Shown piece after piece: positions 6,783 to 13,337 of a stretch of 14,589 nucleotides of DNA (position 1 is its first letter; each line of letters opens with the position of its first letter). The position numbers and the translations under genes are program-made. This DNA comes from Ruminococcus sp. (GTDB lineage: Bacteria; Bacillota; Clostridia; Oscillospirales; Ruminococcaceae): the NCBI GenBank assembly GCA_003488415.1, contig DNLQ01000253.1, positions 1 through 14,589 on the forward strand, given 5' to 3'. The notes beneath the pieces were generated by a model. That model did no database searches. It was not told where the DNA came from and saw only the letters and a program-made list of their open reading frames with translations.

Positions 6783-7856
6783 ATGGCAAAGATCAAAGCT
6801 GCGGTAATCTTTGGCGGAGTTTCACGAGAGCATGAGCTTTCATGTGCTTCTGCTGCTGACGTTATCCGTAATATTCCTACAGACAAATACGAAGTAATGT
6901 GCATCGGCATCACCAAAAAAGGACGGTGGCTGTATTTCCCCGGCTCTCCGGACGAGATATCTGATGGCACATGGGATCAGAACAGCGACTGTACGCCGGC
7001 GATAATATCTCCGGATCCGATAAACTGCGGGATCATCGTTATAGAGGATGGTGAAGCAACAGTCAGAAGACTTGATGTGGTATTCCCCGTGCTTCAGGGC
7101 AAATTCGGCGCAGACGGCGCAATACAGGGACTTCTTGACATGGCTGGTATCCCTTATGTGGGAAGCGGACTTCTCGCATCAGCTTCATGCACCGACAAGT
7201 CACATACGCATATGGTGCTTGATGATTACAAGATAAAAACTGCCGACTGGCGGCTCATTGCCCAGCGTGACATCAATAACATCGAAGAACTCTGCCACAG
7301 CTTTGAACGTAAAATGGGATTCCCCCTGCTGGTAAAGCCTGCCAAGAGCGGAAGCACTGCCGGAACGGGAGTAGCACGCAGTTACGATGAACTTCTCAGT
7401 GCGGTCAAGGTAGCCTTTTCCAATGATAACAAGGTACTCGTTGAGAAACACCTTACCGGAAGAAAGCTGGAGACAGCGGTATTCGGCTATGAATCACCCA
7501 AATGTACCTATGTTGGCGAGATACTCTCCACTGGTGCAGAGTACGATCCCACTGAGGTGAGACGCACCTCCGGCGACGATCTGCGTATCCCTGCTGAGAT
7601 CCCCGGCGAGGTGCAGGATGAGATAAGACATATAGCGATAGAGGCTTACAAGGCTCTGGGATGCCGAGGCATGGCAAGGATAGACTTCATCCTCACTTCT
7701 GAGGGAGAGATAGTTCTGAACAAGATCGGTACAGCGCCCGGACTGAGGACTAACAGTGTTCTGCCGAAGCTCATGACACACTACGGAACAACTCTGCCGG
7801 AGCTTGTAGATATGCTTCTTGAGCAGGCGATCGACAACGCTGTAAAGAAATACTGA
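6783..7856 (+). CDS. D-alanine-D-alanine ligase homologue with altered active site
   Basis: True Ddl uses ATP to join two D-alanines for peptidoglycan. This 357-aa protein has normal family length and the full three-domain ATP-grasp layout: GGVSREHELS at the N-terminus, VFPVLQGKFGADGAIQG, GIPYVGSG, FPLLVKPAKSGST, and ARIDF near the end. By eye alignment to E. coli DdlB, E15, K144, S150, R255, D257, G276 and S281 are kept as E16, K185, S191, R299, D301, G320 and S325. However, E187 becomes K228, omega-loop K215 and Y216 become V259 and R260, and Mg ligands E270 and N272 become K314 and G316 in VLNKIGTAPG. H63 and E68 also become Q105 and A110. The reading frame is intact, so this is not a pseudogene by sequence. 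It could be an inactive paralogue, a regulator, or a ligase with changed chemistry. AAGGAG lies just upstream and DUF1934 and argS follow. The plain label ddl should be used with care. Confidence 0.85.
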   Translation: MAKIKAAVIFGGVSREHELSCASAADVIRNIPTDKYEVMCIGITKKGRWLYFPGSPDEISDGTWDQNSDCTPAIISPDPINCGIIVIEDGEATVRRLDVVFPVLQGKFGADGAIQGLLDMAGIPYVGSGLLASASCTDKSHTHMVLDDYKIKTADWRLIAQRDINNIEELCHSFERKMGFPLLVKPAKSGSTAGTGVARSYDELLSAVKVAFSNDNKVLVEKHLTGRKLETAVFGYESPKCTYVGEILSTGAEYDPTEVRRTSGDDLRIPAEIPGEVQDEIRHIAIEAYKALGCRGMARIDFILTSEGEIVLNKIGTAPGLRTNSVLPKLMTHYGTTLPELVDMLLEQAIDNAVKKY

Positions 7857-7878
7857 AAACAGAAAAAAGGAGATAATC

Positions 7879-8295
7879 TTGGAGAAAACCGTATTGATCT
7901 CACTCACAAGCATACAGTGGCAGGACGACGAGAAGAATGAAAGCGAACTTTTTACTCGTGCAAGGTACTCCACTAAAAGCGGCTGTGATGTGATCTCTTA
8001 TGATGATACCTCAGCGACAGGCTTTGAGGGCTCGGTAACTACTATCACAGTTGACGGGAGCAGATATGCTTCAATAGTCAGATCCGGAGCTGCAAACTCA
8101 GTGCTGACGCTGGAGACAGGAAGAAAGCACTTCTGTCAGTATGATACTCCGTTCGGAGGTATGCAGATAGGAGTTTACACACATACAATAAAAAATACAC
8201 TTTCCGAAGACGGCAAGCTGTATCTGAAGTATACACTTGATCTCAATTCCTCTTATCTTTCGGATAATGAGATCATAATGAAGATAAATCACTGA
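7879..8295 (+). CDS. DUF1934 family protein (YwiB-like, lipocalin-like beta barrel), TTG start
   Basis: This small cytoplasmic protein of 138 aa belongs to the DUF1934/YwiB family, predicted to form a calycin-like beta barrel; its function is unknown. Diagnostic parts are FEGSVTTITVDG, the core TPFGGMQIGVYTHTIKNTL (about residues 94-112), and the end LYLKYTLDLNSSYLSDNEIIMKI. Alternating hydrophobic residues fit beta strands. Translation starts at TTG (7879), with AAAGGAG starting 12 bases before it; no in-frame ATG lies near the expected N-terminus. It lies 22 bases after the ligase homologue and 21 before argS, so it is co-transcribed. The adjacency to argS is also known from Bacillus subtilis (ywiB-argS), which supports the family call and hints at a link to arginyl-tRNA synthetase or its expression. 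Confidence 0.85.
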   Translation: MEKTVLISLTSIQWQDDEKNESELFTRARYSTKSGCDVISYDDTSATGFEGSVTTITVDGSRYASIVRSGAANSVLTLETGRKHFCQYDTPFGGMQIGVYTHTIKNTLSEDGKLYLKYTLDLNSSYLSDNEIIMKINH

Positions 8296-8316
8296 TCGAA
8301 AGAAAGGAACATTCCA

Positions 8317-10083
8317 ATGGCAGACCTTATCAATGCTGCTTCCGAGCAGCTGCGTACACTTATCAATGAGGCTCTGGGCAGACTTGTGAGCGGGCAGGCG
8401 ATACCTGCTGAGCCGCTGCCCATGTTCAATATTGAGATCCCGGCAGACAAGAGCCACGGAGACTTTGCTGCGAATACTGCAATGGTAAGCGCAAAGGCAC
8501 TGAAAATGGCTCCCCGGAAGATCGCTGAGCTCATCTGCGGAGCTATCGAGCTTGAGGGCACTATGTTCGATCGCTGCGAGATCGCAGGTCCGGGATTCAT
8601 GAACTTCTTCCTGGGCAGAAAATGGTTCGCAGATGCAGTACAATGCGTGCTGGACGAAAAGGAGAACTACGGACGCATCGACTATGGCAAGGGAAAGAGA
8701 GTGCTTGTGGAGTTCGTTTCCGCCAACCCTACAGGTCCTATGCATATCGGCAACGCAAGAGGCGGAGCGATCGGAGACTGTCTTGCAAGCGTCCTTGACT
8801 GGGCAGGCTTCCATGCAGAGCGTGAGTTCTACGTAAATGACGCCGGCAACCAGATCGAGAAGTTCGGCAAGTCGCTGTCATTGAGGTATATGCACATCTG
8901 CTCTCCTAAGGGACAGGAAATATACAAGTCTGCTGCCGATACCGAGGAGGTATGCCGCCTTATCTACGGTGAGGACGGAAATACACCTGATTTCCCCATG
9001 CCCGAGGACGTATATCTGGGACAGGATATCATAGAGCACGCCAAGAACTACTTCGATCTCCACGGAAACTCCCTTGAAAACGCATCCGAGGAGGAGCGCT
9101 GCAAGGCACTTGTGGAGTATGCGCTTCCGCTGAATATTGCCGGACTTGAGCGTGACCTGAAAAAGTACCGTATCGTATACGATAACTGGTTCAGGGAAAG
9201 CACCATACACAAGAGGAACGAGACAAAGCTGGTAGTTGACAAGCTGCTGGAAGCCGGAAAGGCTTATGAGCAGGACGGTGCTGTCTGGTTCAGGGCAACT
9301 GAGTACGGACTCGACAAGGACTTTGTTCTCCGCCGCAGCAACGGACTCTACACCTACATCGTTCCCGATATCGCTTACCACTACGACAAGCTGGTCACAA
9401 GAAACTTCGACAAGGCGATAAATATACTCGGTGCAGACCACCACGGCTACGTGCCGAGACTGAAAGCTGCCCTCACTGCTATGGGCGTCGATGCCGGCAA
9501 GCTGGACGCTGTTCTTATGCAGATGGTGCGGCTTGTAAGGAAAGGCGAGACTGTAAAGCTGTCAAAGAGAAGCGGCAAGGCTATCACCCTTGTAACTCTC
9601 CTTGACGAAATACCGATAGATGCAGCAAGGTTCTACTTCAATCTCCGTGAGGCAAATTCGCAGTTTGAGTTTGATCTTGACCTTGCAGTTGAGAAGTCCT
9701 CACAGAATCCGGTATACTATGTACAGTACGCACACGCACGTATATGCAGCCTGCTGAAGAATCTGGAGTCAGAGGGAATAGCAGTACCGGAGACAGCGGA
9801 CTTCACACTTCTTACAGAGCCTGCTGAGATAGAGCTTATCCGTCACATTGCATCTCTGCCTGAGGAGATAAGATTGTCAGCGAAGAACTATGATCCTTCA
9901 AAGATGACACGTTATGCGGTAGAGCTTGCAACACTCTTCCACCGCTTCTATGACGCTTGCAGCGTAAAGAATGCGGAGACACCGGAACTGCGTGACGCAC
10001 GTATACTTCTTTCCGCTGCTGCAAGGCAGGTACTGAGAAATGTTCTCACTATGCTGAAGATCGAGCAGCCGGAAAAGATGTGA
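8317..10083 (+). CDS. argS: Arginyl-tRNA synthetase
   Basis: This cytoplasmic class I synthetase charges tRNA-Arg with arginine. Its 588 aa are usual for a bacterial ArgS (about 550-600). The N-terminal Add-1 tRNA-recognition domain spans about 1-110 (NIEIPADKSHGDFAANTA). The Rossmann catalytic domain holds the HIGH motif as HIGN (143-146) within FVSANPTGPMHIGNARGG, and a KMSKS-like KLSKR (414-418) followed by SGKAITL. The C-terminal helical anticodon-binding domain includes NPVYYVQYAHAR and ends near RQVLRNVLTMLKI. AAAGGAA lies about nine bases before the ATG. No strong terminator follows the stop, so some read-through into the regulator-ftsEX region is possible. Nothing unusual is seen in the active site. 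Confidence 0.97.
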   Translation: MADLINAASEQLRTLINEALGRLVSGQAIPAEPLPMFNIEIPADKSHGDFAANTAMVSAKALKMAPRKIAELICGAIELEGTMFDRCEIAGPGFMNFFLGRKWFADAVQCVLDEKENYGRIDYGKGKRVLVEFVSANPTGPMHIGNARGGAIGDCLASVLDWAGFHAEREFYVNDAGNQIEKFGKSLSLRYMHICSPKGQEIYKSAADTEEVCRLIYGEDGNTPDFPMPEDVYLGQDIIEHAKNYFDLHGNSLENASEEERCKALVEYALPLNIAGLERDLKKYRIVYDNWFRESTIHKRNETKLVVDKLLEAGKAYEQDGAVWFRATEYGLDKDFVLRRSNGLYTYIVPDIAYHYDKLVTRNFDKAINILGADHHGYVPRLKAALTAMGVDAGKLDAVLMQMVRLVRKGETVKLSKRSGKAITLVTLLDEIPIDAARFYFNLREANSQFEFDLDLAVEKSSQNPVYYVQYAHARICSLLKNLESEGIAVPETADFTLLTEPAEIELIRHIASLPEEIRLSAKNYDPSKMTRYAVELATLFHRFYDACSVKNAETPELRDARILLSAAARQVLRNVLTMLKIEQPEKM

Positions 10084-10090
10084 AAACAGA

Positions 10091-10149
10091 TTACAAATTG
10101 TACTGATAAAAATTACGGTTTGGTTACAATTATTTTCCCGGATTTGTAA
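10091..10149. promoter_or_regulatory. TTACAA/TTGTAA motif cluster, candidate regulator-binding sites
   Basis: TACAA-A-TTGTA (10092-10102) is a perfect small palindrome. TTACAA (10124-10129) and TTGTAA (10144-10149) form an inverted pair 14 bases apart. A third copy of the motif overlaps the -10 box at 10242-10254. Repetition of one half-site in a 165-base control region suggests binding of a dimeric regulator, though the region is AT-rich and chance cannot be excluded. Confidence 0.35.
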
Positions 10150-10219
10150 TTTCAGACAATTTTAAATGGCTAAATATGGCACTTATGCGGAGCTTTCAAG
10201 GAAAATTAACAGATCGTTC

Positions 10220-10254
10220 ATGAAATGTTCACATCAATATGTTACAATCTGTAA
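10220..10254 (+). promoter_or_regulatory. Promoter of the regulator-ftsEX operon with overlapping palindrome
   Basis: ATGAAA (10220-10225), a 17-bp spacer and TACAAT (10243-10248), with TGT before the -10 box (extended -10). The palindrome TTACA-ATC-TGTAA (10242-10254) covers the -10 box, so a protein bound there would repress. The start point should be near 10255, about 100 bases before the ATG at 10355. Confidence 0.55.
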
Positions 10255-10260
10255 TAAATA

Positions 10261-10291
10261 GAAACGGCGGAAGTAACTCAGCTGCTGTTTC
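10261..10291 (+). promoter_or_regulatory. Hairpin at the start of the regulator mRNA
   Basis: GAAACGGCGG (10261-10270) pairs with CTGCTGTTTC (10282-10291) as RNA, with two G-U pairs, around an 11-base loop. It would stand within about ten bases of the predicted 5' end of the transcript, a position typical of stabilising 5' stem-loops. It has no T-tract, so it is not a convincing terminator for argS. Confidence 0.4.
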
Positions 10292-10354
10292 TGTATTCTC
10301 TTTGAAGCTGAAAGCAGATAAAAAACAAAAATTTAAAGAGAAGGGATGTACATT

Positions 10355-11440
10355 ATGTCCAACAGATTATTTCAGGGTTTAGTTCATCAGATGCGTGATT
10401 CCATTGACGCTACGATAGGTGTTGTGGATGAGACTGCAACTATTATCGCTTGCAGTGACCTTACAAAGGTTGGAACGACAAACGAGTTCGTATCACTGGA
10501 TCTCAGTGATTCACACGACATCTTCATCCGTGACGGCTATACCTACAAGCCTTTCGGATCAAGAGTAAAGCCTGATTATGCAGTATTCGTAGAGGGCGTT
10601 GATGACGCTGCGGCAAAGTATGCAAGTATCCTTGCTATCTCACTTTCAAACATCAAGCAGTACTACGATGAGAAGTATGACAGAAACAACTTCATCAAGA
10701 ACGTTATCCTTGACAACGTTCTTCCCGGAGACATCGTTATCAAGGCGAGAGAGCTCCACTTCAATGCAGAGATCAGCCGTGCGGTATTCCTTATCCGCAT
10801 AGTATCTGCAAATGACATCTCAGCATACGATGTGATACAGAACCTGTTCCCTGACAAGAACAAGGACTTCGTATTCAACATCACAGAGAGCGACATCGTT
10901 CTCGTCAAGGAGCTGAAAAGCTCACTGGATTCCAAGGATCTTGAGAAGCTGGCACGTTCCATTGCAGATACCCTCAGCAGTGAGTTCTATACCCGTGTCA
11001 ATGTAGGTATCGGAACAGCAGTAGTAGGCGTCAAGGATCTGGCACGTTCCTTCAAGGAAGCACAGATGGCACTTGAGGTCGGCAAGGTATTCGACACTGA
11101 CAAGGTGATCGTAAGCTATGATAATCTCGGCATCGCACGCCTTATCTATCACCTGCCCACTACACTGTGTGAGACATTCCTTCATGAGGTATTCAAGGTA
11201 GGCAGCATTGATTCACTGGATCACGAGACACTGTTTACCATACAGAAGTTCTTTGAGAACAATCTTAACGTATCTGAGACTTCAAGAAAGCTGTTCGTAC
11301 ACAGAAATACGCTGGTGTACAGACTTGAGAAGATCAAAAAGCTCACAGGTCTTGACCTCCGTGAATTCGATCATGCTATCATTTTCAAGATCGCTCTCAT
11401 GGTAAAGAAGTACCTGTCCGCAAATCCGGTGAAGTTCTGA
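10355..11440 (+). CDS. CdaR/PucR-like transcriptional regulator
   Basis: This is a predicted DNA-binding regulator of 361 aa. The N-terminal part (about 1-105), with DATIGVVDETATIIACSDLTKVG, resembles the ligand-sensing domain of CdaR-type regulators, but it is short. A degenerate GGDEF-like domain follows (about 137-247, with VNVGIGTAVVGVKDLARSFKEAQ). The C-terminal HTH of the PucR family lies at about 294-351, with NNLNVSETSRKLFVHRNTLVYRLEKI. Start choice: ATG at 10346 abuts the AGAAGGGA ribosome binding site, so the ATG at 10355, about nine bases downstream of that site, is preferred. The ligand is unknown. The gene lies 55 bases before ftsE with no terminator between, so it probably shares the operon and may control it. 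Palindromes over its own promoter suggest autoregulation. Confidence 0.85.
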   Translation: MSNRLFQGLVHQMRDSIDATIGVVDETATIIACSDLTKVGTTNEFVSLDLSDSHDIFIRDGYTYKPFGSRVKPDYAVFVEGVDDAAAKYASILAISLSNIKQYYDEKYDRNNFIKNVILDNVLPGDIVIKARELHFNAEISRAVFLIRIVSANDISAYDVIQNLFPDKNKDFVFNITESDIVLVKELKSSLDSKDLEKLARSIADTLSSEFYTRVNVGIGTAVVGVKDLARSFKEAQMALEVGKVFDTDKVIVSYDNLGIARLIYHLPTTLCETFLHEVFKVGSIDSLDHETLFTIQKFFENNLNVSETSRKLFVHRNTLVYRLEKIKKLTGLDLREFDHAIIFKIALMVKKYLSANPVKF

Positions 11441-11463
11441 GAGAGGAAACAGTATCCCTTTGC

Positions 11464-11490
11464 TTCACCTCATTCGCTAAGGAAGGTGTA
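11464..11490 (+). promoter_or_regulatory. Hairpin that can cover the ftsE ribosome binding site
   Basis: CACCT (11466-11470) can pair with AGGTG (11484-11488), which overlaps the end of the AAGGAAGG ribosome binding site (11479-11486) for the TTG start at 11496. The stem is only 5 bp with a 13-base loop, so the effect may be weak. Together with the TTG start it suggests low translation of ftsE. Confidence 0.3.
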
Positions 11491-11495
11491 AACAT

Positions 11496-12380
11496 TTGGT
11501 AGAGCTTAAGAACGTATCCGTAACCTACTCAAGCGGTGTTGACGCACTTAATAATGTCAGCCTCAAGATAAACGACGGCGATTTTGCATTCGTGGTAGGT
11601 TCGTCAGGTGCGGGAAAAAGTACCATGATAAAGCTGCTTTTGAAGGAAATCGACGCTACAAACGGACAGGTTTCCGTCAACGGCTACAATCTCAACAAGC
11701 TGAAAGCAAGGAAGATCCCGGAGTTCCGGCGTACACTGGGCTTTGTGTTCCAGGATTTCAGACTTATACAGTCCATGACTGTATATGAAAACATAGCCTT
11801 CGTACTGAGAGTTATAGACGCTCCGTCGAAGTACATACGCAAGAGAGTTCCATACGTTATAAGTCTTGTGGGACTCCAGTCAAAAGCTGATTCGTATCCG
11901 GATGAGCTCTCAGGCGGAGAGAAGCAGAGAGTTGCCATAGCAAGAGCACTGGTCAACGATCCGCAGCTTATAATTGCTGATGAGCCTACCGGAAATATAG
12001 ATCCGGAGCTGTCCTACGAGATCGTAGAACTGCTGAAGGGGATCAACGACCAGGGTACAACGATACTCATGGTAACACATGAACACGACCTTGTACGTCA
12101 TTTCGGCGGACGCATCATCAATATCACCGACGGAAAAGTGGTATATGACGAGGTCATCACCGGAATCAACGACGAGGTAACTCAGGAAGAGCTTCAGCAG
12201 TTTGAACAGCAGCAGATGCTTGCTGAGACTCTTGAAGGTACAGCCGACAGCAGCCAGTCAGTCTCCCAGGGCATCTCATATGAAGCCTCCTCGGCACACT
12301 CTACAGAGGATGATGTGATAAACGAAGTTATCGCACGCATTACTGAGCAGGCAGGCTCTGAGCAAGGAGGCGGACGATGA
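11496..12380 (+). CDS. ftsE: Cell-division ATP-binding protein FtsE with long C-terminal extension
   Basis: FtsE is the cytoplasmic ATPase of the FtsEX complex, which drives activation of septal peptidoglycan hydrolases. The ABC domain is complete: Walker A GSSGAGKST (35-43), Q-loop Q86, signature LSGGE (138-142), Walker B LIIADEP (158-164) and switch H195. Translation starts at TTG (11496), with AAGGAAGG nine bases upstream; this gives the usual FtsE opening MVELKNVSVTY. The protein has 294 aa, while FtsE is typically about 220-230. The extra part, about 225-294, is rich in E, Q and S (EELQQFEQQQ) and ends in a predicted helix plus GGGR. It carries no motif I recognise and could be a regulatory or partner-binding tail. 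The stop overlaps the ftsX start by four bases (ATGA), and the ftsX ribosome binding site lies inside this gene. Confidence 0.93.
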   Translation: MVELKNVSVTYSSGVDALNNVSLKINDGDFAFVVGSSGAGKSTMIKLLLKEIDATNGQVSVNGYNLNKLKARKIPEFRRTLGFVFQDFRLIQSMTVYENIAFVLRVIDAPSKYIRKRVPYVISLVGLQSKADSYPDELSGGEKQRVAIARALVNDPQLIIADEPTGNIDPELSYEIVELLKGINDQGTTILMVTHEHDLVRHFGGRIINITDGKVVYDEVITGINDEVTQEELQQFEQQQMLAETLEGTADSSQSVSQGISYEASSAHSTEDDVINEVIARITEQAGSEQGGGR

Positions 12381-13285
12381 AGATCAGTGGTGTCCGGTAT
12401 CTTACAGGGCAAGGTATCGAGAATATCTGGAAAAACAAAATGATGGCGTTTGCAACGTTCTGCGTGCTGCTTATATCGTTGCTTCTGGTAGGAGTATCGG
12501 CGCTGTTTTACATGAACATGAACTCAATGATCATCGGACTGGGTGAACAGAACGAGATCGCAGTATACCTTGATCCGGCAACTCCGAAGGATGAGGTCGA
12601 AAACTTCCCGGATAAGATATATGCAGCCTCAGACAATGTACTGAGGGTAACTTACATCTCCAAGGAAGAGGCTCTTGCAAATATGCAGAACCAGATAACC
12701 AGGGGACAGAAGATATTCAGTTACATTGACGGCTATGATTTCATGCCGGACGGATTCAAAGTGACAGTAATGAACAATGACTACATTGAGTATACCACAG
12801 ATGACATAGCAAAGCTGGAATATGTCCAGAGTGCAAGCTCCTCACCTCAGGTCGCAGAGTTCCTGCGTGAGCTGAGGAAGGTGGTATCACTTATTGCAGG
12901 TGCAATAATCGTGGCACTTGTTATCGTATCAATGATAATGATCTCCAACACCACAAAGGCGAGTGTATATTCACGCCGTGAGGAGATACAGATCATGAAG
13001 TACGTAGGTGCGACAAATTCATTTATACGCACTCCGTTTTTCGTAGAAGGTCTTGTGACCGGATTCTTCGCCGGTGCAGGAGCATTCTTCATAACCTGGG
13101 CGGGGTACCAGGCTGTATACCGCATCCTTACAGAGCAGGGCGCTCTTATGAATGCTTTCGGAGTGGGAAGTCTTATCCCGTTTGAAAATCTAAGATTCTT
13201 TGTGGCAGTTGCCTATGTGGCAGCCGGCGCATTAACAGGGGCATTGGGAAGCGTTATTAGCACTAAGCGTCATATCGACGTATGA
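12377..13285 (+). CDS. ftsX: Cell-division permease-like protein FtsX
   Basis: FtsX is the membrane partner of FtsE and passes the ATPase signal to a periplasmic or extracellular hydrolase through its outer loop. The protein has 302 aa, typical for Firmicutes. Membrane spans are at about 24-46, 168-190, 221-245 and 273-296. The large extracytoplasmic domain (about 48-165) contains NEIAVYLDP and the conserved stretch around ITRGQKIFSYIDGYDFMPDGF. The intracellular coupling loop NTTKASVYSRREEIQIMKYVGATNSFIRTPFFVEG (191-225, given here in part as motif) is the family hallmark. AAGGAGG precedes the ATG by six bases, inside ftsE, with a four-base ATGA overlap, so translation is coupled. The next gene, 39 bases on, encodes the likely hydrolase partner. 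Confidence 0.95.
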   Translation: MKISGVRYLTGQGIENIWKNKMMAFATFCVLLISLLLVGVSALFYMNMNSMIIGLGEQNEIAVYLDPATPKDEVENFPDKIYAASDNVLRVTYISKEEALANMQNQITRGQKIFSYIDGYDFMPDGFKVTVMNNDYIEYTTDDIAKLEYVQSASSSPQVAEFLRELRKVVSLIAGAIIVALVIVSMIMISNTTKASVYSRREEIQIMKYVGATNSFIRTPFFVEGLVTGFFAGAGAFFITWAGYQAVYRILTEQGALMNAFGVGSLIPFENLRFFVAVAYVAAGALTGALGSVISTKRHIDV

Positions 13286-13311
13286 TCTATCAAAGCTGAA
13301 CACAACTTGCG

Positions 13312-13337
13312 AAAGGAGTCTGAGGTGCATCCGCACC
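13312..13337 (+). promoter_or_regulatory. Ribosome binding site and hairpin that decide the start of the PcsB-like gene
   Basis: AAAGGAG (13312-13318) lies six bases before an in-frame GTG at 13325 but 27 bases before the first ATG at 13346. The ideal spacing favours GTG. GGTGC (13324-13328) and GCACC (13333-13337) can form a 5-bp hairpin that contains the GTG. If this hairpin folds it would hinder GTG and bring the ATG nearer to the ribosome binding site, so the start could be switchable. Confidence 0.5.

Noticed and set aside
8098..8814. 238-codon minus-strand frame across the DUF1934 gene and argS
   Set aside because: It is antisense to two well-supported genes, is Cys/Ser/His-rich, matches no family and has no ribosome binding site.
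8878..9444. 188-codon minus-strand frame inside argS
   Set aside because: Antisense to conserved synthetase sequence; typical of codon-bias shadows.
10261..10291. Hairpin as terminator of argS
   Set aside because: It lies about 180 bases after the stop, downstream of the next promoter, contains G-U pairs and lacks a T-tract.
10346..10354. ATG at 10346 as start of the CdaR/PucR-like regulator
   Set aside because: The ribosome binding site AGAAGGGA overlaps it, which leaves no spacing; ATG 10355 is correctly spaced.
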